Shown: positions 19,602 to 30,878, counted from the stretch's first letter. The stretch: DNA of 64,000 nucleotides from Trichobilharzia szidati (GCA_944472155.2 OX235272.1:5440354-5504353); one strand, 5' to 3'. Numbers and translations are program-made. Notes: generated from the letters alone by a model not told the origin.

Positions 19602-20860
19602 TTATGCATTCTTGTAACGATGGCCACGGTAAGGAAAGTGGCTGTACAAATTTCTTCTGAATACACATAGGTTTGGCTTCTTCAGGTGGATTCCGATTGC
19701 TTCAGCTGTATGTAGAAGACGAACTCGTAGAGCAAAGTTAAGATTAGTCGGAATGCGATAAATAATTTTAAATGCAGTATTAATACCAACTTTGTGCTCA
19801 GTATCAACAAGGTGTGCTAAAATAGAACTTCGAATAGATCTTGTTTGTCCCTTGTTTAACCATGTTGGATGATGTTCAGAAATACGACGATGAACCTGTC
19901 TAATTGTACGCCCAATGTAGCTGGCTCCACAGCTGCAGTCAAACTGGTAGATACACATAGAAGAGGCAAATTCAGGTAGTTTATCCTTATTTTTCGAACA
20001 TAAAATCGGGGTGGTCGTGAAGAGACAACGTACCTCTGCTGCATAATAAGCTCTTTTAACTGCATTCTTCAGGCGCTGTGTTATTATTTCGCTGATGTTG
20101 TCACCGAGGAACTACAGTTTTATGAACATTGGTTTTTTCGGAACTGTAGCCATACTGACTCTCCTTGCTGCTGAATTCATATTTTTCTCAATGAACTTAT
20201 CTGGATAACAATTTTTCTAAGTAATTCTCTAATAATCTTAAGCTCCTCATTGAGGCAGCCGTCTGAACAGATTAACCTGGCTCTATGAACCAGACAATTT
20301 ACCAGGTTACGTTTATATTTCAAAGGTACAAAATTCAAAAAATGAGTGTACTGACCTGCTGTTGCAGGTTTCCTATACACACTCCTTCTTAGTGTGCCAT
20401 CTTCTTTCCTTGCCATGAAGACGTCTAGGAATGAGATACTGTCATTACTTTCTTTCTCTATGGTAAAGTTTATTGCTGAATGTGCATCATTAAACTTGTC
20501 AAGGATGTTCATTGCATCATTCTCGTCTTTCATAACCACAAATGTATCATCCATATATCGACAGTAGAAATCCATGTCATTAATTACTCCTTTCAGTGGT
20601 CCATTCTCTAATTTAGCGAGGAAAACATTAGCTAGGATTGGACCTAATGGGGAACCCATAGCTACACCATCAATTTTTCTGTAATATTCCTTATTGAATA
20701 AGAAATGAACATTCATTGTACATCTTAAAATAAGTTTCTTCAAGGTGGATATAGAAATCCCGATGTCTATACCAAGGAGAATGGAAGCTTCGCGAAGAAA
20801 TCAACCGTCTGAGAGTACACAGTCAAACAGAATTATCACTTTATAAATCAGACAGTCACT
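19602..20860 (-). pseudogene. Penelope-like element with RT motifs B and C and GIY-YIG
   Basis: In minus-strand order: DGVAMGSPLGPILANVF (RT motif B, about 20625-20675), FYCRYMDDTFVVMK (motif C, about 20535-20575), SISFLDVFMARKEDG, SVYRKPATAGQYTH, then a frameshift near 20210 and a TAG near 20113. After these come CIYQFDCSCGASYIGRTIRQ (GIY-YIG, about 19900-19955), SEHHPTWLNKGQ, and the C-terminal IGIHLKKPNLCVFRR. The finger and motif A regions are missing (5' truncation near 20860). The RT and endonuclease cores are otherwise well kept. Confidence 0.92.
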
Positions 20861-20929
20861 GAAACAGGCTGAATTTATGCACACTTGTTAGTAGGTAATT
20901 CATAGTGAGAAATTTTTAATATTACTGCT

Positions 20930-21076
20930 ATTATATTAATATTATTATTATTATAATTATTATTACTAGTACTACTATTATTACCAAACTAATACCGTTT
21001 AAATCAAAACAAGATTTTGAGCGAACAATTGTTTTCGATAGCTTCTTCTTCTGGCTCTACAGTTATAAATCCATGA
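20930..21076 (-). repeat. PLE pLTR, class 2, next to gap
   Basis: The minus strand reads GAGC CAGAAGA ... GAAA ACAATTGTTC GCTC (about 21028-21063). Stem I and stem III are intact, but U4 of the core is A. It closely resembles the intact copy at 58.8 kb. The right side runs into the N gap. Confidence 0.6.
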
Positions 21077-21574
21077 NNNNNNNNNNNNNNNNNNNNNNNN
21101 NNNNNNNNNNNNNNNNNNNNNNNNNNNNNNNNNNNNNNNNNNNNNNNNNNNNNNNNNNNNNNNNNNNNNNNNNNNNNNNNNNNNNNNNNNNNNNNNNNNN
21201 NNNNNNNNNNNNNNNNNNNNNNNNNNNNNNNNNNNNNNNNNNNNNNNNNNNNNNNNNNNNNNNNNNNNNNNNNNNNNNNNNNNNNNNNNNNNNNNNNNNN
21301 NNNNNNNNNNNNNNNNNNNNNNNNNNNNNNNNNNNNNNNNNNNNNNNNNNNNNNNNNNNNNNNNNNNNNNNNNNNNNNNNNNNNNNNNNNNNNNNNNNNN
21401 NNNNNNNNNNNNNNNNNNNNNNNNNNNNNNNNNNNNNNNNNNNNNNNNNNNNNNNNNNNNNNNNNNNNNNNNNNNNNNNNNNNNNNNNNNNNNNNNNNNN
21501 NNNNNNNNNNNNNNNNNNNNNNNNNNNNNNNNNNNNNNNNNNNNNNNNNNNNNNNNNNNNNNNNNNNNNNNNNN
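21077..21574. other. Assembly gap (498 N)
   Basis: A run of N. Open frames across it are artefacts. Confidence 0.99.
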
Positions 21575-21589
21575 TTAGTGCCACTTAAT

Positions 21590-21690
21590 GACCTTTTGTG
21601 TAATATAAATACGACTGTACAGCTTGAAAATGAAGTCGTTGAAAAGAAATTTCTTCGCTGAACAAAAACTGTGTTTTTACTTATGAATAA
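21590..21690 (+). repeat. PLE pLTR remnant
   Basis: GTACAGCTTGAAAATGAAG ... TTGAAAAGAAATTTCTTCGCTG matches, inverted, the pLTR at 23.4 kb. Stem I CAGC/GCTG and GAAA are kept but the core has an insertion. Confidence 0.55.
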
Positions 21691-21714
21691 ATGGGTATTT
21701 TTCGTGATTTAAAA

Positions 21715-22430
21715 GCGTGCAAGGATTGATTGGTGACGAAATCTCAGCACGGATCCAGAAAGCTAGGGCTGCTTTCGCTAACTTACACCGTCTCTGGCGT
21801 AGGCGTGACATCCGACTGTCAACCAAGGGACGTGTATACTGCTCAGCAGTTCGCTTCGTCCTTCTCTATGGCGGTGAGACGTGGCCATTGAGAGCGGAAG
21901 ACATGAAGAGATTGTCTGTTTTTGACCACAGATGTTTACGATCTCTTTCTCGCGTTAGGTGGTATAATAAGGTAAGTAATGTTGACGTTAGGCGTAGAGT
22001 GTTGGGTAAAGAGGGAAAATCACTCGAAGAGGCTATGAAGTTACATAGATTGAGATGGCTAGGTGATGTGCTGTGCATGCCTAACCATCGCTTCCCACGA
22101 CGGGCATTACTAGCTGATATAGGTGCAGGTTGGAAAAGAGTAAGTGGTGGCCAAACAAAAACATGGCATCAGTCCATGAAATCCTTGACAGTTAAACTGA
22201 GTCAGGTAGGGAGATGCAGACTTCCGGGTTGGGGCCCTCGGGACTCTAAGAATCAATGGCTGGAGACAATAGGTGACATGGCTCAAAATCGTTGTCAATG
22301 GCTTACGCAGATGTATTCAGTCTCTGTAATCTTTCATATTCCTTTCTACCATTACTCATTCTGTTTCACTCTTATACTTGTCAAAACTCTATTGATTCTC
22401 TTCACTCATTTTCTTGTCTACCTTTGTGTG
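21715..22430 (+). pseudogene. RTE-type element (second family), C-terminal end
   Basis: An open frame of about 200 codons reads ARIQKARAAFANLHRLW, AVRFVLLYGGETWPLRAED, FDHRCLRSLSRVRW, HRLRWLGDVLCM, and RCRLPGWGPRDSKNQWLET. These are the hallmark C-terminal blocks of a widespread schistosome RTE-like LINE, distinct from the other RTE family here. The ~200 codons to about 22315 have no stop, so this copy is young or well preserved, but the RT palm is missing. Past about 22320 the frame is probably 3' UTR. Confidence 0.8.
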
Positions 22431-22481
22431 CTATTTGGAACGTGGCAACTCGAACTGCTGCACTTCGGTGCCAAGTTCTAT

Positions 22482-22975
22482 GTTGAATCCAGACCAGAGA
22501 CTATGTTCACCTGGAGTCCTGTCTTCTCCAGCTGCTTCTTCGACCAGTTTGTCGGTTTTCGCTTGTAAGTCTTCGATTTTGTGTGACATCAAACATAAAT
22601 CATCCACGCGCGAAATCCAGGTCTTCTAGGTTCTTCACGTCGGTCCAGGATATCCCTGTCTCCTCGTTTCCCACTGTCTGACGCATAATCCAGTCCACCA
22701 CAATTAGGAATATCATTGGTGATAATAGGCTAGCACCCTTGTCTGACTCTTGTCTTTACTGCAAACGCCTCGCTGAGTTTTCCGTTGTGGACCACCTGAC
22801 ATGTGCCGTTGTCGTACAGCTGTTGAATAAGGTTGATGAATATTTGGGGTACGCCTTAGTGCTCGAGTAGTTTCCAAGTTACTTCACGCTCAACGCTGTA
22901 GAAGGCCTTCTCAAAGTCTATAAAGTTGAGGTAGAGGTTTGATTGCCATTCCATGCTTCGATGAATCACACAAAT
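22482..22975 (-). pseudogene. RTE fragment (RT palm)
   Basis: The minus strand reads LYLNFIDFEKAF (motif A, about 22880-22920), QQLYDNGTCQVVHNGKLSEAF, then decayed sequence through the FADD region to KTGLQVN (about 22490-22510). Several stops and shifts. It is a close relative of 43.4-43.9 kb. Confidence 0.75.
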
Positions 22976-22979
22976 ACGG

Positions 22980-23390
22980 TATTCATTATTTAGTGACTAT
23001 GTTTCAGGCACTATATTTTGCTCTTAATGATGTCAACATGCTCACTTGCCCTTTGGACTACGTCTATATAGTTGCATTACTTCTTTTCCAATGCTTTAAT
23101 TGGTAGTGATATTTTGCATAATTCCGGTATTCGCTTTGTACTATTTTTACTGCAAGCATTTAATGTAAGTTAAATGAACAGAGTTAAGTCATGAGTATCC
23201 CTGTCTCTATACGTGACTATTAGTACGTTGATGAATACAATACAATTGCCGAGTTTTTTTTCTTTCTGGTGGTCAATTTAAGGATGGTTAGTCATTTTAC
23301 TATTCGCTGAAATTCCTTTGCCCTGATAGAGTAACTGAAGTCGGCTTTCTTAAATCACCTATGTAGCTGACCTCATAGTCATAAAAGAAA
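22980..23390. other. Unassigned sequence
   Basis: I recognise no gene or repeat. Confidence 0.35.
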
Positions 23391-23394
23391 GGCA

Positions 23395-23830
23395 CAAACA
23401 GCGAAGAAAATTTTCTTTTCGACGATTCATTTTCATGAGCTGTACAATCGTAATTATAATTAACAAAGAAATCTTTAGACCAATCAGATACTGGTAAATT
23501 TTGTCTTTGGAAAATTGTATTACATAATGTAAGGTGTGAGAAGGGATGACTAATTGTAAGTTAGAAAGGAGATAGAAGTTGGCATGACGTAATAAGTGTG
23601 CGATAATGAATAATCAATAAGCTCGTGTAAAATGGACGGGAACTAGTGGAAAGGCTATAAAGTGTTTTTGTGTAAAATATGTATGAGAAGCAATGTTATT
23701 AATAAACAGTAATAGAGTGGTAATAAAATGTGGATGATGGGAAAAATAATAATAATAAAAGTATTAATAAAATAAAATAATAATAGTAATAATAGTGAAC
23801 TTACACAATAAAGGAAAGAAGCAAAATTGT
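23395..23830 (-). repeat. PLE pLTR and 3' UTR with AAT-rich tract
   Basis: This lies directly downstream (minus strand) of the large PLE. The pLTR block at 23400-23450 has GAAA and a TTCTTCGCTG end but no CTGANGA core. Simple AAT/ATA repeats lie at 23740-23800. Confidence 0.6.
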
Positions 23831-23840
23831 GATGAGAACT

Positions 23841-25610
23841 TTACTCTGGCCATGGTAAGGCGAGAGAATGTATGTATCGCTTTTGAATGCAGAGGTCCGG
23901 TTTCAGATGTCGAATAGCTAATGCTTCAGCCATGTACAGATGGCGTATCCGAAGTCCCTTTGTACGATATTGAGGGACTCTGTGTAATAATGTGAAGCAT
24001 TCATGTGAGGGTGCTCGATGTCCGGAGATGACAAGGTGTTGGAGAATCGAGCTTTTGCTATTCTTCTTTTCTCCTCTGGATAACCAAACTGGGCGGTGTT
24101 CCAGAATACGTTTGTGGACTTGACGCTGCGTACGGCCAATATACTTTGCTCCACACGAACAAGTAAATTGATAAATACACATTGAGGTGGCCAAAAGCGG
24201 TATCTTGTCCTTAGCGTTAGACTGGATTAACTGTCTGCAGGAGAATGTGATACGTAGAGTGGCTGTTGGAAATGTCTTCTTCAGATATTTAGAAAGGCGG
24301 CTTCTGAGAATTTCCGCTGCGACATAACCTTTGAATTCTAGGTTCATGAAGAGAATCTTCTTAGGAACCATTGCAATGTTTGACACCGGAGGCTTTTCCT
24401 TCATGTTTTTGTGAATAAATCTTGGTGGATACCCATTCTCTAGTAGGGTTTTACGTAATAAATTTAATTCTTTCTCTACCATGTCTTCCAAGCAGATTTT
24501 TCTGATCCTTGAGCACAACCTACGTACCAGGTTTCTCTTTCGGATTAGTGGGACAAAGGTCTGGAAGTTGATAAACTGTCCAATCCATGTTGGCTTGCGG
24601 TATATTGATCTTTGCATAGTACAGTCGTGTCTTCTGGTGAGTAGTACATCAAGGAATGGAAATGCGTTGTTCGATTCTCGTTCTAAGGTGAAACTTATTG
24701 ATGGATGCGCTGCGTTGAAGGTTTTGAGGAGAGAATCTTACTCACAATTTTCATCACAGATTATAAACGTATCATCTACGTATCTGTTGTATAAGTGCAG
24801 TTGACTTATCAAGGGATTGAGGATGTTGTTTTCAAGACTCGCCATGAAGCAGTCGGCTAAAAGTGGACCGAGAGGAGGCCCCATGGCTACCCTATCTTTC
24901 TGTACATAGCACTTTTCATTGAATTTAAACTGGATATTGAACGTACATCTGAGAAGTTCCTTCAGGTAGTTTATTGGGAGAGGAACTTCTAGGTTGTTGG
25001 TTTCGATGTAATCACAAATGAAGCATATTGTTTCAGTTAGGGGGATGCTTGTGAATAGAGAGACGACATCTAGTGAGATCATTTGTCTTTCAGACACGTT
25101 GACATCCTTCACTGAGTCGATGAAGTCAAATGTATCTCTGAGGCTATATTTTGTCATATGTCTTTGAACTGGTTCAAGGATATCATCTAGCCACTTCGCG
25201 ATTTGATGATATGATGAGTTAACCATGTCTATGACAGGTCGAAGTGGAACATTCTCCTTATGCACTTTAGGCAGTCCATACAGTCTTGGAATAGTTGAAC
25301 TGCAAGGTTTTATTTGCTCATAAACCTCCGGTGTTATGATTGAATCTTTTTTCATTCTCTTCAGCAATTTTGTAAGTAGGTTTTCAGTTCTTTCGGTTGT
25401 GTCTTTCTGGTTGGGTGATTCGAAGAATTTGATGTTATCTGATAGTATATCTGTCAATTTCTCGTTATAATCAGATCTGTTCATTACTAAAATACCATTA
25501 CCCTTATCAGGACGGACGAGGATTATATCTTTATTTTCTTGGAGCTGTTTAAGTTGTCGTCTGTGTTCCTTGGTCAGTGGATAACGGTGGGTGATTACTA
25601 AAGTTTAAGG
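23841..25610 (-). pseudogene. Penelope-like element, RT plus GIY-YIG in one frame with a single stop
   Basis: The most complete PLE here: about 590 codons in one minus-strand frame, broken only by TAA at 24738-24740. In order: VRPDKGNGILVM (about 25485-25520), PRLYGLPKVHK, LRPVIDMVNSS, MISLDVVSLFTSIPL (motif A), DRVAMGPPLGPLLADCFM (motif B, with PP where SP is usual), YNRYVDDTF (motif C, about 24765-24795), then FPFLDVLLTRR, YRKPTWIGQF, a linker, and CIYQFTCSCGAKYIGRTQRQ (GIY-YIG, about 24120-24180). It ends RHLKPDLCIQ ... LALPWPE. The N-terminus is truncated near 25610. PLE proteins prime cDNA at a nick made by the GIY-YIG domain. Confidence 0.95.
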
Positions 25611-25789
25611 AGGATAACATTAGCTGATCACCTGCCAGTCTAATCATAAATCATAATTCCCATAAACTAATCATTGTCAATAAGGATTAGAGACGGCTGG
25701 GATATCTGCTACGCATAATAAGCCATCAACTTCCCCAATCAAACAGCGTTAACTGATAAATGATTGGACTGAAAAAGAGTTATTGGTAA

Positions 25790-26405
25790 TCAAAATTAAA
25801 AAACATTGAGAGATGTCACTTCCTTCACTTATATAGAAAACACTGTCTAAACTACAGGCGGCTGGCAAGAATGAGGAAGTTGAAATCAGATTCGAAAAGG
25901 CGACAGAGACCTTTATCACTCTGAAGTCAGTTTGGAAATCTTCAGAACTCAGCCTACAGAACAAAATTCAACACCAGTGTTAAGTCAGTTCTTTATCAGT
26001 CAGAATCTTGAAGCGTACAAAAAAGATTTCAAACAGCTTACTGCAGATGTTTATCAAAAGCTGACTTCTCTGTCTCCACACTGAAGATCAGATGTCCAGC
26101 GCGAGAGAGTCAGTAAGAAGAAACTTTGGGGATGAACCAATGAAGAACCTACTACTCAAGAAACACGTAGAAGAAAATTGAGACAGATGAGACATACACT
26201 GAGAAGACCGTCAAATGACATAGCTCGAGTGAAATCAGAATTGGAAATGACGAGTTATGCATGTATCAGAGGGTGACATGCAGAAGATCGTGTAAGGAGT
26301 CTAAGCAATCGTGGAACCAGCTAAAGAGGTTTGCAGATAATAGGACAATGTGGAAATCTAGTGTTGAAGCCCGGTGTTCCATTCTGAACCCAAGGTAATA
26401 TTAAT
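25790..26405 (+). pseudogene. RTE C-terminal part and 3' end
   Basis: The plus strand has a degraded TSFTYIENTVSTTGG, a FITLKSVW block, KSVLYQ, and the 3' non-coding end TTGAAGCCCGGTGTTCCATTCTGAACCC with an AATA-rich tail. Many stops. Confidence 0.7.
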
Positions 26406-26439
26406 AAATAAAATAAAAACATGGAATCAATCCCTGAAG

Positions 26440-26600
26440 TAATCGGCTGTTGACTTGATTCATGCAGACAGATATTCATTGGCTGCTTGGGGTCCAGAAG
26501 ATGCTAAGGACCAATAGCTGAGCACTGTTAGTGACAAGGTTCAATATCATGAAAACATAAATTCTGAAAGTTCTGGTAGCCCAGTGAATTAAGCAGCCTA
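26440..26600 (+). pseudogene. RTE second-family fragment
   Basis: GGCTGCTTGGGGTCCAGAAG, AGGACCAATAGCTGAG and GACAAGGTTCAA correspond to WGPRDSKNQWLET and MAQ of the copy at 22.2 kb. Degenerate. Confidence 0.55.
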
Positions 26601-26835
26601 CCATTATTCCCTATCGTTTATTCTGAAGAACTTTTTATATATATAGAGAGAAAACGTTTTGCCCGAAATTCTGACATAGATCTTTCTTAAATGAAGAGAC
26701 GGATGAATACACTTTCCAAATTTGTAGTGTGAACGAAAAGTGTAAGTTATCGATCAAGAGTCTTCACCATCGAGCACTTTTAAATGACATATGATTCGTT
26801 TATAAGAGATTCAGGACTAGTAAAACCGAAACATA
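26600..26835. other. Unassigned sequence
   Basis: Nothing recognised between two RTE scraps. Confidence 0.3.
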
Positions 26836-26839
26836 AAAT

Positions 26840-27000
26840 CAGTCTGAATTCTTTGGCTGTTGGTTTAATCCACGTAGAGAGGTACAAACAATCTGACTGG
26901 GTCTGTTGAGACTCTGAGAATCAATGTCTAGAGATTGCAAGTGAAAAAGGCTCAAAATCTCATTGGCGCGCATATGCATTCACTTTTCTTAGTCTCCAAG
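26840..27000 (+). pseudogene. RTE second-family fragment
   Basis: CTGACTGGGTCTGTTGAGAC, TCAATGTCTAGAGA and AAGGCTCAAAATC match the GWGPRDSKNQWLE ... MAQNR end. Degenerate. Confidence 0.5.
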
Positions 27001-27335
27001 ATAACAATAGTAATAGTAATAACTTTATTCTGGGCAAAATGTCCGTGTAATGTACAGAATTAACAGCGTAATTTATTGAATCACCCAGGACATTCTAGTA
27101 AATTAGCGATCTATGTGGAGGAATGCTGTTCGATTTGAAACATGCACTGATTTCTCATGATATTTTTCTTTCATCTTTGAGAAGGGCACAGTGGTAGATA
27201 AAAAGCCAATCAAAAACGGATGTGTGTGCAATTCACAACTCAAAGACAAAAATGAATGATTAAAACCATAAGATGACGTAAAGGTGTGGGTAAAAAAATA
27301 AAAAAAACAAAGCAAAGAAGGTTAATTTGATGGAT
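27000..27335. other. Unassigned sequence
   Basis: No gene or repeat recognised. Confidence 0.3.
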
Positions 27336-27337
27336 GC

Positions 27338-27505
27338 TCACTAGCAGGGAAATCCGGGATGAGCTTTTCATCCTATTCGGTACTCACTGTCAAATGGATG
27401 CACCTGTATTCCCCAGTGAGTGATGATGTTCCCACCGAGGCTCGAACCCAGTGCCCATAGTTTCAAACGTTATGACAGCCACCTCCTGTGCAACGGGTTA
27501 TATTA
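27338..27505 (-). repeat. Sm-alpha-like fragment
   Basis: The minus strand of 27340-27430 resembles the hammerhead block (ATAGGATGAAAAGCTCATCC ... CTGCTAGTGAG) with a corrupted core. A box B-like GGGTTCGAGCC lies at about 27435-27450 (minus). Confidence 0.5.
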
Positions 27506-27510
27506 ATTAT

Positions 27511-27777
27511 TTAATTGAATTTTAGATTTTTCCGTTGATTGATTGGACCAAAGTGCTCGGTCTCACTCACTGGGGAACTCAGGTACATCCAGTTGACGAG
27601 TCCCAAATAGGAAAAAAATGCGCATCCTGGATTCCACTGCTAGTCACCATACATCAAATTAACCTCAAATTACACGCCCAGACATTGTCGAAGCGTCTGC
27701 GTAAGAAACCGACATGTCAACCTGAGACCGAGCACTTTGGTCTAATCAATCGACAGGAAAATCTTAAATTCAATTAA
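27511..27777 (+). repeat. Sm-alpha-like element, complete, with ~55-bp TIRs
   Basis: The ends are long inverted repeats (TTAATTGAATTTTAGATTTT at 27511; the mirrored end at 27777), each bounded by TTAA (a TA duplication is equally possible). The interior carries the Sm-alpha hammerhead at 27587-27632. No coding capacity, so it is non-autonomous. Confidence 0.7.
27587..27632 (+). ncRNA. Sm-alpha hammerhead remnant
   Basis: Stem I ATCCAG/CTGGAT is perfect, stem II GTCC...GGA is mostly kept, stem III TGC/GCA is kept, and the cleavage triplet is ATC. The core is TTGACGA (C3 changed) and GAAA has become AAAA, so it should be inactive. Confidence 0.65.
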
Positions 27778-27884
27778 AGCAAAGAAGACGTTGAAAATAT
27801 TGCGAAGTAAATTGATCCTTGGTTCTAAATTGGATAATCAAGGCCAGTTTCAAGTAATAACAAATAACTTCTGGACACATGAGA

Positions 27885-28289
27885 CAGGTTTAAGAGATAT
27901 GTGGATGACATAATACTCATTTGTGATAAACCGACAGACGCCATAGAAATCACAAACCACATCAATAGAGTACAAATTAGTATATCGTTAACATACGTTA
28001 AGGAGAGTAGTGATTGCTTGCCATTTTTAGATGTACTCATAACCCGCCGAGAAGATGGGTCAGTAAAACGATCTGTCTACAAAAAGTTCACATGGACGAG
28101 ACAGTATCTGAATTATGATAGTTTCTGTCCATTACAAAATAAAAAGGCGTTTGTTAAATGTTTGTTCAAGCACATTCACCGTAAATGTGCTGCCAATACA
28201 ATCGGAGAAGAAAGACAACAACTCCCTGAAATATTGTTAGATAACAATTACTCTCTGTGATTTATTAGGCGATAGTGAAATGTCAACCA
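27885..28289 (+). pseudogene. Penelope-like element, 5' part split by an RTE
   Basis: It starts at RT motif C (RYVDDIILICD, about 27896-27930) and continues CLPFLDVLITRREDGS, SVYKKFTWTRQYL and CPLQNKKAFVKCLF. The frame ends in TGA at 28258. The RTE insertion follows at 28290; the rest of the PLE resumes at 28905. Confidence 0.85.
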
Positions 28290-28890
28290 AATTATTATTA
28301 TTATTGCTTTGTTTAATTCCTAGAGGAACATAGGGCTTCAGCCGTGCGTCTCCATTGTGTTCGGTTCTCTGCTAGAGTCTTCACCTGTCTCAAAGTCTGC
28401 CCACATGCTTTCATCTCCTCTTCACATGACCTCCTCCAAGTCACCCTTGCACTGACGACCAACTCGCCGCTTCCCGTTCAGGTTCCACTCGAGCGATGGC
28501 CTATCCAGTGATGTCACTCGATGGTTTCCTCACAGTATGGCCAATCCATCTCCATTTCTTCCTCCCTATTTGTTTCATAATCGGTTCCTGCTGAGTTGGT
28601 TCGCTCCCAGAGATCCCTATTGCTGATCTTTTCTGGCTGGCCATCTGATCTTGAGTATTGAGCGAAGACAACTGTTAATGAAGGTCTGTAGTTTGTTTGA
28701 GATGCTCTTTATGACGGGCAGTGCAAGTCTCTGATCCGTATAGTAGCACTGACTTCACATTGGAGTTGAAAATCTGGGTCTTACTTTTCATTCTGAGTAC
28801 TGTTGACTTCGACACCGAGTTGAGAGTAATGAAAGCTTGCCTTGCTTTCCCGATTCTTGCTTTGATATCCTTGTCAGTTCCGCCTGTAGC
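28290..28890 (-). mobile_element. RTE 3'-end copy inserted in PLE
   Basis: A minus-strand RTE from the STTGG/TDKDIKARIGKAR block to the 3' end (AGGCTGAAGCCCTATGTTCC inverted) and an AAT tail. It is flanked by TGAAATGTCAACCA at 28276-28289 and 28891-28904, a 14-bp target duplication (up to 5 bases may be shared with the element). Confidence 0.88.
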
Positions 28891-28904
28891 TGAAATGTCA
28901 ACCA

Positions 28905-29445
28905 TAGAGCTCTACCAATCCAATCAGCTCCCAAAAGGGATGTTTACATATCCTTGCCGTTCAGAGGTGATCAAGAAAGTCTGAACACTAAACAATGACT
29001 CAAGGAGGCAATTAATAGAACTCATTATGTAGCTAAACTTATCTTCATAGAGAAACCGGGAACTATGCTGACCTCTAAACCCTCACAGATAGTGTCACAT
29101 CCCATTGTGTTTATGAGTTCACATATATGTGTGGATACACGTACATAGGGAGGACTCATAGGTCTCTGCAGGTTAGAGTTACAAAACATATTCCTAAATG
29201 GCTGCAACAACAAACAAAATCGCCAGACACAAATGATTCCAGAAAAAGATGTCCAACATCATCTATAACGAAGAACATTATAGAGACGGGTCATACAGTT
29301 GATTTTAACAATGCATTTAGTCCCATATATATAATACTGTTGGGTCACATACTTAAATTCGTTGAAGCCTTTGCCATAAAAAGACTTAAACCTGTCTTAT
29401 GTGTCCAAAAGTTATTTGTTATTACTTTCAACCTGCCTTGGTAAT
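28905..29445 (+). pseudogene. Penelope-like element, 3' part with GIY-YIG
   Basis: It continues the split PLE: decayed linker, then EFTYMCGYTYIGRTHRSLQV (GIY-YIG, about 29119-29178), KNIIETGHTVDFNNAF, FVEAFAIKRLKPVLCVQK and FNLPW. About 300 nt of 3' UTR follow, related to the UTR at 1.4 kb. Confidence 0.85.
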
Positions 29446-29800
29446 CCAATCTAGAACTAAGGACCAATTTACTTCATAATATTTTATACCCCAGTTTTGC
29501 TTTGTTTTTTCTTTCTGACCCGCACGTTTACAGGTCATTATTTGTGCCCTTGCCTTCTATCAAACTGTGTATGACAAGTAAGTGTGTGAGCAGAATGCCC
29601 GAAATGTGTTGCATAAATGCATTACACATTTCAGATAAACTACGTCTGCTTATTCTGTTGTCAAAATTCATAAAGGGAACTAATTGCTTAAAAACCATAA
29701 TAGTTAACGAAAATAGTATGTACTGTGTTGGACAGAAATTCAGGCAGTCCAGTGGTTCAAAGAAGCTGCCAGTTAACGTGGCAAATGCATAAGATCCTCA
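29445..29800 (+). repeat. PLE 3' UTR
   Basis: CATAAAGGGAACTAATTGC (29670-29690) resembles 1475-1495 downstream of the first PLE. The open frame in it is not supported as a gene. Confidence 0.45.
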
Positions 29801-29887
29801 TTATTCTGTATGTAATTATCCAATCCAATGTATGTAATTTCATTAAATTTTTACCCTTTTAAGATACTTGTATTTTTAATATATTTA

Positions 29888-29998
29888 TGCGTTGAAGTTT
29901 CTGTAGCAATTTGGTTAAGTTTTGGGGTTGAAGTTGCTAGCACCACGCCCCAACCCTCCTTCTTTATCTGGGCTTGGGATCGGCTGGAAAACTAGCGA
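29888..29998 (-). repeat. SINE-A fragment
   Basis: GAAGTTTCTGTAGCA and TTGCTAGCACCACGCCCCAAC match the inverted SINE-A body. The tRNA head is missing. Confidence 0.5.
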
Positions 29999-30004
29999 CC
30001 TATT

Positions 30005-30520
30005 AATCTAGGCGAGGCATCAGCAACAAAATTCGGATTTTCAATACAATCGTCAAGTCAGTTCTTCTATACGGATCAGGAACTTGGCAGGTCACAAAGA
30101 ATATTTCCAACAGCCTGTTGCACACCTTTATCAACAACTGTCTTCGCTCTATATGGAGGATCAGATGGCCGGAAAGAACATAAACCAACAAGCAACTATG
30201 GGAACAAGCAAAACAAGAATCAATCGCCCAGCAAATATGCAGGAGAAAGTGGAGATGGATTGGACACTCACGCACTGAGGAGGCCGTTGGGTGACATCGC
30301 GCGTCAGACCATAGCTCGAGTGGAACCCAAAAGGGAAGCGGCGAGTGGGACGTCAGTGCAAGGGTGACATGGAGGAGATCATGTGAAGAAGAGTTGAAAC
30401 CGTATGGACTAACATGGATGCAGGTGAACAGTACATCAGAAGACAGAAGCAAGTGGCGACGTACAGTTGAAGCCCTATGTTCCACTAGGAACCCAAGGGA
30501 ACAATAATAATAATAAGATA
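30005..30520 (+). pseudogene. RTE C-terminal part and 3' end
   Basis: The plus strand has NKIRIFNT-VKSVLLYGSGTW, then shifted remnants of TFINNCLRSI-RWPE, GDIARQTIARVEP and KREAASGT. It ends TTGAAGCCCTATGTTCCACTAGGAACCCAAGGGAAC plus (AAT)n. This shows the family 3' end that SINE-A shares. Confidence 0.8.
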
Positions 30521-30530
30521 CTTGGCTTTA

Positions 30531-30878
30531 TGTGGTGACAGCTGTCAGCAACACAAAAGTGTAGACAAATGTTTACGTCCCAAATCGGGGACATGAGAAA
30601 AAAAACAACAACAAAGCCTAACTTTGAGGAACCCAACAACCAAACACAGCAGACTTAGCGTTGGAGGATACGATTAGCAGATATATCACTGAACTGTCTA
30701 AGAAATGGCAACAAAGAAATGACAGAATAATAAGCTTCAGCAGGAAAACAACCAATCAGAAGATGCTGCTTCTCTGTTAACAATAACGAATAAGAATGTA
30801 CATAAAAATCTATAAATATCTGTTGATTTTCTCAATAAACGATCTGTTGCCTGGCTGGCCTTGTCTTCTGTCGTCACA
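30531..30878 (+). mobile_element. Solo LTR, variant of the Gypsy-type family
   Basis: It starts TGTGGTGACAG and ends TCTTCTGTCGTCACA, with the same TATA-like and AATAAACG region as the LTR at 5791-6059, but is longer (348 bp) and different inside. No target duplication is seen at its flanks. Confidence 0.75.

Noticed and set aside
21063..21588. Long open frames on both strands
   Set aside because: They run through the N gap; the same holds for 47624-48382.
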